The position numbers were made by a program, and so were the translations under genes. From Chloranthus sessilifolius (taxonomy: Eukaryota; Streptophyta; Magnoliopsida; Chloranthales; Chloranthaceae), in NCBI GenBank assembly GCA_021018995.1, contig CM037588.1:96198765-96262764 (forward strand): a stretch of 64,000 bases of DNA, read 5' to 3'. Positions within the stretch are counted from its first letter, which is position 1. Every line of letters begins with the position of its first letter. Below are positions 30,933-42,626 of the stretch, one piece after another. A model generated the notes under the pieces. The model did no database searches and was not told the origin of the DNA. It saw nothing but the letters and a program-made list of their open reading frames with translations.

Positions 30933-33868
30933 TGTAACAACCCAGATTTTCTAACTTTATTTAACGGTATTAGATGATGTACCACTCGGTGCATGGTGCT
31001 AACGCTCCACACCGAAATCTACTCACTTTAAAAAAAGTCTAATTTTTTTATATCAATATTAGACTCATTACAAAGTACTCGCCGATATGATTCCAACGAT
31101 ATATAATTTGTCGATTTTTTATAAGAATATAAAAAGTTACGCCCGTTTGAAGAGTGAAGCATGTTAAAGGGCATAACTGTAATTTCGGGAGAGAATCACC
31201 ATTTGCTTTGGTGCTTACACAAAGCGCTGGATCAAAACCTCTTCTCAAGCTATTCAAGTCACGTATGAATTCTACTTGCATGTAAAAACTTCTATTTTAT
31301 TAAATCTTATACGGAAAGTCTTAATTAGAGTTAACATAGAAAGAAAATTATAAATATATCTACTTCTTCTCTGCAAAAGCTCCGACAATGCCATCTTTCA
31401 CAATTCTTCGTCGAATCTTCATCAATTTTTCGATCTTATCAGAGAATCTTCTACCATCAAAGTTTCTCATCTCCGCGACTGATCTATCATAAAAAAAGAA
31501 TTCTCGCGAAAAGATTCGGGCATATTGTCTCTCGCATCCGATCTCTATCAACCCAAATCATCATAGGATTTGAATCACACTTCAACAGGTGGGTGCCTCT
31601 AAATCTATCTTAAATTATTCAATTATTTCTTAAAAAGAAAACCCTCATTTTTTCCAAAATTTTGATAAATTTTGGGTCTTAAAAACATAAAAATTCGACC
31701 CAAAATCGATAGGATCGTTTTTTCCAGATTTTCATAAAATTTGGCCAAACTCTTCAACAAATACAGCCTCGGTATTTTGGCTATAACATTTTACTCCGAA
31801 CTCAGATTGAAGTGATTCTTATGGCATTGGAAAGAAGACAACGTGATCTATAACTTTGTCTGAAATAATAATTTCATGAATTTAATATTTTTAAGGTCAA
31901 AATTGAACTACAAGTCGGGATATGTTTTAGATGATCCAAGGTTGCACGAGTTTGACATTATTATTTTTAACTCTTAGGCTACTTTATGCTCAACTTGTCT
32001 CCAGACTTATAAATCGCTAAAATTATATAAAATATATTAAATAGCTTGCATTGAATAACAATCTATAAGTTTAAGAGGTCAAATATTAATATTTTTCAAT
32101 ACTTACCATTCTATTACCTCTTTTGAACCTTTTACAACCCTGGAATGGACATGTGTGTCCCTTTAAAATCTGAAATACGTCCAATTGCTATACCAATCGA
32201 CCATCAATTTCTATGAATACAATTAACTCCAATAAAATATATTTTCAACACAATTATAAAATAAATATAGTTAAATATTTCTTATTCTTTATTTTACTTC
32301 AATGCTTTATGTTTTATGTTCTATATTAATTTTCTTCAAAAATATAAAATGCTTAGGGTTAATGTTATAGTTTATTCTTATATATATTTACCATTATCAT
32401 ATAACATTCGTCATGTAGAAAGCATACGCATATAAGTTAAAAATAAGATATGACACATGACATAAGCTTTCGTCACGGTGTGGTTTTTTTCACCGTCACG
32501 TGGAACTTGAAATGTAGGCATTCATATACGGATGCAACTCTTCTATGATAGTGTGGGATACCATACGAAGTACATTCAGGTTACTACAAAACTCGCCCCT
32601 TGGAAAGCATAGTTTAGTAAAGTCTATCGCACCGTGGCCCATTCTAACTAAGTTTAAGAAAAAATGAGAAAAAAATATGTTAAGACACATGTATGTTAAG
32701 AAAGTGGGGACTTAAGCCCACACAAATATGATATCGGGGCAGGGACCTAAGCCTAGAATCGAATAATTTTATGATATGTTAAGATACGCTGTGAAGGCCA
32801 TATAAATACGAATTAAGTTTTACACGTGCCATACCTTACGAGCCATAGTAAGGGTCTAACGTCTACTGCCGAGACGAGTCTTAAGGATATTATAGCTTTG
32901 TCTTGAACTAAGGGGACATCGTGGTTACTATACCGATAACCTCATCTGGTTGGATGGTGATTTATGTTATGATATAGAGGTTAGGTGATTATCTTCACGT
33001 GGACCTCGCGTGATAGGCTTGAGCAGCGATCCTGGCACAGATCGTTTAAATAAGATAAGATGCGAAGTACGTTGTGTAAGCATATGGAGTAATTAATAAG
33101 ACTTACGATATGTCACGTATGCTAAGTTGATAAGACAAATAGGAAAAGAGATAAGAAAATTAGAAGCATCATGTACCCTTCATGTTATAATATATTTTTC
33201 AGTTGGATTATGATATGTTATGAGTTATGGATAATTTAGTCATTTTATTTAAATGCTAATTTTAGTTTTAAAATACACTACAACTCAAGCGATTGCACTC
33301 ACGATCACTTGGGTAAGTTATGGTGGATCGATTGTACAACCCACTGAGTTTACGCGACTGAGTAAACTCACCCCACTCCCAAAATCTAATAGTTTCAGGT
33401 GAAGATTCTACTTATCCCATCCTTGATGATACGGAAGCTGTTGATCCGAAGATGGCTCACATAAACGAGGACGTCGGATACCACTTAGATGAGATTATAG
33501 ACTCAGCAGACTTTTACCAACATTGAGAACCTTTTACTCTAGTTTTTCCTTTATTTCTTGAGAGGCATATTTTAGCCTTGATATATTTGTGAGTTTACGT
33601 TTGGAATTATTTTACCCTACGTGAAACTGATTTGATTTTTTTATCCTAGATGCACGATTAGGATTAAGTACTTCATTATTATTGTCTACGTTTTTTGTTA
33701 TTAATTTATGAGTCATTTATCATTTAATGTTATCTTAAAGGCCTCAATTCATATGGCAAGTCAATTTATAGATTATGCGTATGTCCACTTATCGCCTTAA
33801 CCAGCATGCGATGTCATAACACAAAATTCTAGGCCCTTGATATCGGGTAAGGATTCTGGGTCGTGACA
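30933..33868 (+). repeat. 5' LTR of element B (2936 bp)
   Basis: Corresponds to 36934-38413 plus 51589-53009. Relative to the 3' LTR it has an extra stretch of roughly 80 bp near 33085-33165 that is absent at 52305. Confidence 0.9.
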
Positions 33869-33872
33869 GAGA

Positions 33873-33884
33873 TGGTATCAAAGC
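33873..33884 (+). other. primer binding site of element B
   Basis: TGGTATCAAAGC, four bases after the LTR end, is the tRNA-iMet type with one A for G. Confidence 0.8.
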
Positions 33885-34440
33885 CTAGGCTTTACTTCCT
33901 CGAGGACTGTGTGCCTCATGTAAGTACACTGTGGTGATGATGTGATAATGATTTTGATAGACCCTAAGCTTTAGATCTTTTGTGGACTGAAGGATTTTAA
34001 GAAAGTGTGATGATCAATGACATAAGATTTAAAGGTTCAATTAAGGATTTAAAGATCTGTTTGATGAAAACTTATATGAGTTAGGAGCATGTGAGAGAAA
34101 TTGAGAAGAATCTTTGAAGATTGAGGAGCAATTAGAAGATATATTTTTAGCGCATTGGGGAATAATTAGAAAAGATAAATCCTAGCTGGTTTGATGGTTT
34201 AAATATTCATTATAGGTTGAGATGTTGACTATAAGAATAACTTATTAGAAATGAGTTCAGATGGAGGAATAAATTATTATCATCAACCTCAGATTTATTT
34301 GAATTACTTTATGGTCAACAAGATATAATAATGATGATAGCCTACGACGGAGTGTTAGAAGTAATTGATGTTGAGAAGTGAGAGTATATTTCGAATAAAT
34401 AATTTAAGAGACTATGAGAATTTGATTTTTGAAAAGTTAA
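33885..34440 (+). other. remnant between PBS and pol of element B
   Basis: AG-rich sequence with no gag similarity. It stands where about 2.5 kb of gag, protease and RT would be expected, so a large deletion ends near 34440. Confidence 0.6.
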
Positions 34441-34452
34441 GGATTACAAAGA

Positions 34453-36747
34453 GTGGAAGAACATGAGGAACACCTTCGTCTCGCACTTCAGGCACTCCGA
34501 GATCACCAGTTGTATGCTAAACTTAGTAAGTGTGAGTTTTGGCTTAAACAAGTGACCTTCCTTGGCCACGTTGTATCAGCAGAAGGAGTGACCGTTGATC
34601 CTTCTAAGATCGAAGCAGTTACAGAATGGAAAGCACCGACGAGTGTCACCGAAGTTAGGAGTTTCCTCGGATTGATAGGTTACTACCGTCGCTTTGTTGA
34701 AGGATTTTCACGCATTGCTCTACCGCTCACCTGTCTCACACGAAAGAATGTTAAATTTGTGTGGACCGATAAATGTAAAGCAAGTTTTCTAGAACTGAAG
34801 AAGAGGCTTACTACTGCACCAATCCTTATCCTACCTTCCACTTCAAGCGCTAGTGAATTTGAAATATTCACGGATGCATATCGCCAAGGACTTGGTTGTG
34901 TGCTTAAACAAAGTAAGAAAGTTATCGCTTATGGGTCAAGACAGCTCAAACCTCATGAAAAGAACTATCCAGTTCATGACTTGGAACTGGTTGCAGTTAT
35001 CTTCGCCCTCAAACTATGGCGACACTATCTCTATGGCGAGACATTCAAAATTTATACGGATCACAAAAGTTTCAAGTACCTTTTCTCACAAAAGGACTTG
35101 ATTTTGAGACAACGTAGATGGATGGAATACACAAAAGATTATGACTGCTCCATAAATTATTACCCCGGAAAAGCTAATGTCGTCGTTGATGCACTTAGTA
35201 GAAAATCTTCGGCACTATTAGCCAAATAAAAAATTTGAAAGCCCTTCAATGAACTCGTCGAAGAAGACATTTACCTCTAAGAGATTGACAATGGTGTATA
35301 TTTGGCACGAATTGTGATGAGTCCATTCATTTTGGACAAAATCAAGGAAATACAGCGTACGCACTCAGAGATCCTCAAGATCATCGAAACCATAGGATCA
35401 AAATTGGATTTCAGCCTAAGGACGGATGGGATGTTACTCTTCAGACAAAGACTGTGCGTACCCAATGACCCTCAAGTGAAAAAGGAGACACTTGATGAAG
35501 GTCACAAATCAGGATACTCAGTACATTCAAGCAGCACTAAGATGTATCGAAATCTAAGAAATTGGTATTGGTGGCCGAATATGAAGCAGAAAATAGCCGA
35601 ATACGTGTCGAAATGCTTAGTGTGTCAATAAGTCAAGGCAGAACATCAGAAATTGGCTGGACTTATACAACCCCTACCCATCTCGGAATGGAAGTGGGAA
35701 AATATATTTATGGACTTCATCGTAGGTCTACCAAAGACGATGAAGAAGAACGATGCAATCTGGATAATAGTTGACAGATTGACTAAGTCAGCTCATTTCC
35801 TACCATTCAAGACTACCACAAATGGGAACAAACTTGCCGAAACATATCTGAAAGAGATTGTCAAACTACATGGGGTCCCAGTCAGCATTATCTCTGATCG
35901 AGACTCAAAATTTACTTCCAAATACTGGACAACCTTCCAAGATGCACTAGGCATTCGATTAGACTTTAGTACTGCCTTCCACCCATAGACGGACGACCAG
36001 ACGGAAAGAGTGAATCAAGTAGTTGAGGATATGTTATGAGCATGTATGCTCGACTTTCGAGGGAACTAGGACGATCACCTCCCACTGATCAAGTTCTCTT
36101 ACAATAACAGCTACCAGACAAGTATCGGAATGTCCTCTTTCGAAGCTTTATATGGCAGAAGCTACAGAACGCCGTTATGTTGGGACAAGGTTGGAGTTAG
36201 GAAGATACTTGGACCCGAACTAGTCCAAACTACAACTAACAAAGTCAAATTGATACGGAACGACTTAAGATAGCCTAGGATCGTCAAAGAAAGTATGCCG
36301 ACCCTCACCGTCATAATTTAGAGTTTGAGGTTGGCGAACAGGTTTTCATTCGCGTTTCTCCGACCAAGGGAGTCATGCGTTTTGAGAAGCGAGAGAAACT
36401 AAGCCCCAGATATGTAGGGCCTTTCGAAGTCACAAAACGTGTGGGTGAGGTTACGTATAAAATCACCTATCGCCACAATATCCGGAAATCCATGACATTT
36501 TTCATGTATCAATGCTGAGAAGATACATCTATGACCCATCACACATAGTAGAGATCAAACCCGTCAATATAAAGGAGGATCTCACTACCATAGCGAGACC
36601 GATCGAGATCCTTGACTAGAAAATTCAAGTCTTCAAAAACAAAATGATGAGATTAGTGTTGGTCCAATGGCAACATCACACGCCAAAGGAAGTGACCTAG
36701 GAGAATGAAAATGACATCAAAGAAAACCATCCTGAGCTTTCTGAATA
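34453..36747 (+). pseudogene. pol: partial pol of element B: RT C-terminus, RNase H, integrase, chromodomain remnant
   Basis: The reading begins just after the YVDD position, with [19 protein letters not shown] and [20 protein letters not shown]. RNase H follows ([44 protein letters not shown]). Integrase has the HHCC finger (GHKSGYSVHSS..CLVC) and the DDE core (FMDFIVGLP, SDRDSKF, QTERVNQ). Stops occur at 35227, 35629, 35986 and later. After about 36270 a frameshift leads to the GPY/F region (LSPRYVGPFEV) and a chromodomain-like tail (VQWQHHTPKEV). Loss of the RT active site shows it cannot replicate itself. Confidence 0.9.
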
Positions 36748-36785
36748 ATCGGTACGTAATTTTCGGGGACGAAATTTTTTTTAGA

Positions 36786-36933
36786 GGGGGAGAATGTAAC
36801 GACCCTGATGATTTTTTTATTATCATTGAACCTTTGACTTTTGATGAGAAGCTGAGATTATGGAGAAGTGCCTCGAGCTCATTCTCTCATTTACATAATT
36901 TTCGAGGACGAAAATATTATAAGGGGGAGAGAA
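36786..36933 (+). repeat. two polypurine tract/LTR-start junctions in tandem
   Basis: AGAGGGGGAGAA followed by TGTAACGACCC occurs at 36786-36810. About 135 bases later AAGGGGGAGAGAA followed by TGTAACAAC starts the real 3' LTR. The same GAGGACGAAA phrase precedes both. The first looks like the start of a different LTR, cut short. Confidence 0.7.
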
Positions 36934-38413
36934 TGTAACAACTCATATTTTTTAACTTTATTTAACGATATTAGATGATGTCCCACGCGGTGCGTGGTGC
37001 TAATGCTCTACACCGAAATCTATCCACTTTAAAAATAGCCTGATTTTTTATATCAATATTAGACTCATTACGAAGTACTCGCCGATACGATTCCAATGAT
37101 ATAAATTTATCGATTTTTGACAAGAATATAAAAAGTTATGCCCGTTTGAAGAGTGAAGCAGGTTAAAGGGTATAACTGTAATTTCGGGAGAGAATCACCA
37201 TTTGCTTTGGTGCTTATATAAAGTGCTGGAACAAAACCTCTTCTCAAGCTATTCAAGTCACGTATGAATTTTACTTACGCGTAAAAACTACTATTTTATT
37301 AAATCTTGTACGAAAAGTCTTAATTAGAGTTAACCTAGAAAGAGAATTAGAAATATATTTACTTCTTCTCTCAGTTGTCTCTCTTTATTCTTTCTTCTCT
37401 ACAAAAGCTCCGACAGTGCCATCTTTCACAATTCCTTATCGGATCTCCATCGATTTTTTGATCTTATCAGAGAATCTTCCACCATCAAAGTTCCTCATCG
37501 CCGCGATCGATCTATCATAAGAAAGGAATTCTTATGAAAAGACTCGGGTATATCGTCTCTCAAATCCGATCTCCATCAACCCAAATCATCGTAGGATTCG
37601 AATTACGCTTCAACAGGTGGGTACCTCTAAATCCATCTTAAATTATTCAATTATTTCTTAAAAAGAAAATCCTAATTTTTTCCTAAATTTTGATAAATTT
37701 TGAGTCTTAAAAACATAAAAATTTTGCCCAAAATCGATAGGATCGTTTTTCCCAGATTTCGTGAAATTCGGCCAAACTCTTCAACAAACACAGTCTCGAT
37801 ATTTTGGCCATAACTATTTACTCCAAATTCTGATTGACATGATTCTTATGACATTGGAAAGAAGACAACGCGATCTATAACTTTGTATGAAATAGAAATT
37901 TCATGAATTTAATGTTTTTAAGGTCAAAATTGAGCTACAAGTCGGGATATGTTTTAGATGATCCAAGGTTACACGAGTTTGACATTATTTTTTTAACTCT
38001 TAGGCTACTTTATGCTCAACTTGTTTCTAGACTTATAAATCGCTAAAATTATATAAAATATATTAAATAGCTTGTATCAAATAATAATCTATAAGTTTAA
38101 GGGGTCAAATATTAACGTTTTTCAATACTTACCATTCTATTACCTCTTTTGAACCTTTTACAACCCTGGAATGGACATGTGTGCTTCTTTAAAATCTGAA
38201 ATACGTCTGATTGCTATACCAATCAACCATCAATTTCTATGAATATAATTAACCCCAATAAAATATATGTTCAACTCAATTATAAAATAAATGTAGTTAA
38301 ATATTTCTTATTCTCTGTTTTACTTCAATACTTTATATGTTATGTTTTATATTAATTTTCTTCAAAAATATAAAATGTTTAGGGTTTATGTTATAGTTTA
38401 TTCTTATATATAT
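36934..38413 (+). repeat. 3' LTR of element B, first part
   Basis: Matches 30933 to about 32390 of the 5' LTR. It is interrupted at 38413 by element C after CTTATATATAT. Confidence 0.9.
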
Positions 38414-40975
38414 TGTAATATCTCGAAAATTTGGAGTTAAACAGTGACCTCGGGATCCGTGCCCGACTGGTCATAGGTTTGACCATGTAAGAGTTCACAA
38501 GTTAACGTAGGATAAGATGAACGGATGAGATGTGAGAATTTAAGTAACTGTGTGGAACGTGATGAAATCTGGAGCTATATACACCTCCTTCTAGTGTATG
38601 TGCTCAACACACGGGTTGAATGAGAAATAAAAGGGTTTAATAGCCCTAGTTCTTTTGTTTGGTTGTTGAGAGAGAGTAAAGAAGAGAGAGAGAGAGAGAG
38701 AGAGAGGAGAGCATAGTTAATGCAAGGAGTAATGGTGGGTGTTTGGAAGGGGGATTCAAGCATTTAAAAGGCCGATTCGATACGAAGGATCCGTTCAAGC
38801 CAAAGCTGGAACCCTAGCCTTTCCAACCCCTTTGACCATATCAATTTCAGATTGATTGAAGGTAAAATTTTATAAATTTAATGCATAGGTTACAGAGGTT
38901 TAAATTCAGTCAAATATGTTTTAAATGATAGATTAAGTACTTAGAAAAATAAAGGAAAAAGAGTAGGAAAAGATTTGGAAGAACAACCCAAAGGGGGGCT
39001 AAATCTGGCCAAATCGATTAATCGAAATCAGGTTTCGATTAATCGATTTTCGCCAAGAAGTTGAAAAGTCAAAGAACCCAAATTCGATTAATCGAATTGA
39101 GTTTCGATTAATCAACTTTGAATTTCGATTAATCGATTTTGGTGTCGATTAATCGACTGGGAACCTCCAGTGGCTGGAGGAAAGTGACCTGGGGAAATCG
39201 ACTAGTTGAAATGGGATTTCGATTAATCGATTTTGAGAATTCGATTACTCGAATTGAGAATCGAATTGATAGATTAGAGAGTTTCGATTAATCGATGTGG
39301 GATTCGATTAATCGAATGGGGATCTCGATTAATCGATTTTGGGAATCGATTATTCGATTTTGATCAAATGGGGATCTCGATTAATCGATTTTGGGAATCG
39401 ATTAATCGATTTTGAATTTCAATTAATCGATTTTGGGAATCGATTAATCGAATCAATTTTGATTAATCGATCTTGGAGTTCGATTAATCGACTGACTTAA
39501 AATTTGTTGACTTTTTAGTTTGACTTCAAGATTTTCGAGGGGTCTTGGACCTTCCTTATTGCATCTTTAATGATGTGTTGCATGTGTTATGTTGTACCAT
39601 AGGTAGTACGTATGATCATAGGCACAAGGAGCCACGTGGGACCTTGATGCGTGAATTATCAGAGATTTGAGGTAGGGAACACCTTGAACATGTACTTTAA
39701 TTTGCAAGAGCATGTATGTAGTGATATAGAATCAAATTGAAAACTGTTTTATTGCTTAAAGTTTTGTGAAAAGTATGTGTGAGTGACACCAATAAGAGGA
39801 TATAATGATGAGCCATCCCCAGGGGATGAGGAAGTGATTTAATAAGAGCATCAGGTGTGATGCAAGGGAATAGATACATCCCAGGGATGTATCTAGGATT
39901 GAATAATGTCTGATAGGGCCTAACTGATAAAAGATATCACACTTAGATGGTGAATAACTATATGTAAAGCACCTGATATTTTTGTTATTTGAGGTTTGAT
40001 AGGATACCCCACCGACGTGGCAGGATACCCACGACTGACGCGACAGGATATCTGTGACCAATACGGCGGCGAAACCGTAAGCTAGTACGGAGGCATATCC
40101 GTACACAATAAGCACACCCCAGGGGTGTTGAATTGAGATAAGTTGAAACCCCACCACCGATCCCCAGGGGAAAGGAGCTTGGGTACTAATTGTATTTCCA
40201 GGGAATACGTTTAAAACTGTCTATATAGATGACTATGAAGGGTATCTCATCGGGGCTCGATGCTATATTGCTCAGGGATTACTTAAGTTGAAAGGTTAAG
40301 TTTTGCTTTAGGCCTAGTCAGTATCATTCATGAGAAATTAAAAGACATGTGTAAACTACTAGTAAAATGTGATGCTTTTCGACTGTTTTTCTTAGTAATT
40401 GCATAGATACATCATGCATGACATATCATGGAATATATGTGAGTTTTAATTTATATGTTCACTGTGTTTTGTTCCCTATTGAGCTATGATGTAGCTCACC
40501 CTTTAGACTATACGTCGCAGGTCCACTATTAGCAACGAGGCTTGAGGGCGTTGACCACAGTGGGTCGGACCTTGCGCCTGGTGACGAGTTGGAGCCGCCT
40601 CCGGAGGACTTCTTTTAGAGGACTCCGTTGTGCACCTTTGAGAGTTTTGTGAGCGTATTTGGTACGGCTTAGTATGTCAAGCCTTGTTTTTGATTAAACA
40701 ATGTAAATAAATATTGGGATTATTCTTTTGGGCGAACCATCCTTGATGATCAGCTGTTATCGATGGTTCGGGCCGGTTCTCCATTCATGCAGAGGCATGA
40801 AGGTAGAACTGTCTTTTGAGTAATATATAAATGGTGATTTATTTTGCAGTCCTATTTATGTTCTTTCCATTAGTGTTGCTTGATATACCAGTGTTCCATG
40901 CGTAGTCAAGGGGCATGGTCAACATGATCGTGCTGATGGCATGGGTTTCGAGGTGCAGAAATTTGGGCTATCATA
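38414..40975 (+). repeat. 5' LTR of element C (2562 bp) with TCGATTAATCGA array
   Basis: Counterpart of 49082-51588. It contains a (GA)n run (38685-38706) and a probable splice-donor-like GATTGAAG|GTAAAA near 38860. About twenty exact or near copies of the 12-base palindrome TCGATTAATCGA lie between 39014 and 39492, mostly at 20-21 bp steps (for example starts 39084, 39104, 39125, 39145). Confidence 0.92.
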
Positions 40976-40977
40976 GT

Positions 40978-40990
40978 TGGTATCAAAGCC
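40978..40990 (+). other. primer binding site of element C
   Basis: TGGTATCAAAGCC, two bases after the LTR end, is the tRNA-iMet type. Confidence 0.8.
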
Positions 40991-41066
40991 ATTTCTTTTA
41001 GCAAATCTGACAATCATTCATTTTGTCAGAACATAGGGACTTCTGCTAACGAAACCTTAGTTTCAA

Positions 41067-42459
41067 ATGCAGCCGCCAATATCATCTAGGGGAAGAGGCC
41101 GACCGAGAGGAGGCCGACAGAGAAGTTTACGTAGTGGTGATGATTACATCTCTCCTTCCAATCGAGTACCCTTGGGAAGGAGTGAGGCCCCAGGGGGCAG
41201 CAGTAGTAGAAAACAAGAGGAAGAGGATCGAGATCGTCATGATCAAGATCTGAGAGAACAGGAGAGAGTGAGAGAAAGACAGGAAGATAGAGAGGAGCGC
41301 CAAAGGATGATGCACACCATGGAGACTATGGCAGCTGCCATGGCACAACAAGTCGCATCCTTTGCAGCTCATGCAGCAAGAGAGCAGCAGCCACCTACAC
41401 CACCTGTAGGACCTACATTGCATGTGCCTTCGTCTTTTACTGAGTTTAGGAGGATGAGACCTCCTACGTTTTCTAGGCAGGCAGACACGATGGCAGCAGA
41501 AAACTAGTTGATGGAAATAGACAAAATATTTAGCGTGCTGACATGCACGAAAGATGATAGTGTTAGATGGGCAGCCTACATGCTAGATGGGGAGGCTGGG
41601 CCTTGGTGGAAGTCCGTGATACGGAATAGGGCCCAGGAGACCCCAGAGTTGCCATAGACTTGGGAGGAGTTTGTTGAGGAGTTCAACAAACAGTATTTTC
41701 CAGAGGTGGTGAGAAACCAAATGGAGATTCAGTTTCTACGGTTAGGGTAAGGGAGGATGAATGTGAGAGAGTACGGAGTGGAGTTTCTACGACTTGCCCG
41801 TTTTGCTCCTGATTACCTCGCCACCGACGTGATGAAATCAAAGAGGTTTCAGCAAGGCTTGAAGCCTGAGGTTAGAGGAGGAGTAGATCCATTTCAGTTG
41901 AGGACCTATGAAGAGGTCATGAGCAAGGCACTAGTTGTGGAAGAGGAAAATAACAGCAGATATAGACAGAGAGAGCAACAAAGAGGAAGCAATGATCAAG
42001 GAAGAACGGGAAACTACGAGTTGGTGAATAAAAAGCCGAGGTTCGTGGCCCAAAATCAGAGACCACAGTTCCAGGGAGGTTTCGGAAGACCGACGTAGCA
42101 GCACAACCAACAGAGATTTCCACTACTTGCGTCGGGGAGACCTTTATGCTATGAGAGCCCTGCCATGTCTACTGGCGCTACCGTCACACAGGGTTCTCGT
42201 ACAATTTCTTTCGCACCTCGAGAGACTTGTGCCAAGTGTGACAAGCCTCACAGGACCGTGGATTACAGAGTGGGAACTAGGGGTTGTTTTCGATGTGGCA
42301 AGGTGGGCCACTTGATCAAGGATTGCCCCGAGGTTGATAAGGGGAAGACGGCTTCAGTTGCAGCGCCACGACCCATTCAAGCACGGAAGTCAATCGTTCA
42401 TGGAAGAGCCTATGCAGTCACTGCTTAGGAAGCAAGGAACATGCATGACGTCATCCAAG
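41067..42459 (+). pseudogene. gag: gag of element C (one frame, five stops)
   Basis: Starts MQPPISSRGRGRPRGGRQRS. A charged coiled-coil region (REQERVRERQEDREERQR) is followed by the gag core (FRRMRPPTFSRQAD, GEAGPWWKSV, FVEEFNKQYFP, NVREYGVEFLRLARFAP). The CCHC knuckle CFRCGKVGHLIKDC (about 42280-42325) is intact. Stops lie at 41505, near 41655, near 41748, at 42096 and 42426, without any frameshift. The last codons before the predicted intron are DVIQ plus one base. Confidence 0.9.
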
Positions 42460-42626
42460 GTGAGATTTTCATTTAAATAAAGGGTTGTAAATTCCTTGAA
42501 AATTTTAGATAGAGAAGGTGCATTCATTAGGAAATAGTGTAGATTATTTTCCAAACACTGAATTTGTACGTGAATTAGGGGTGTAAATTGATATGTAAAT
42601 TATTGTATGTATGTATGTATACTATA
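42460..42626 (+). other. predicted gag-pro intron of element C
   Basis: Donor CCAAG|GTGAGA and acceptor CTATAG|GTACGC are both GT..AG. Removing 167 bases joins DVIQ to GTLTIYEKG through a split Gly codon. The same position has an intron in elements A and D. Confidence 0.75.

Noticed and set aside
31360-31551. Minus-strand frame in the LTR of B
   Set aside because: Not preserved in the matching part of the 3' LTR and without any known motif.
39697-40157. Minus-strand frames in the 5' LTR of C, repeated at 50304-50817 in the 3' LTR
   Set aside because: They recur only because the LTR is duplicated. The frames are hydrophobic, unconserved in length and without a start context.
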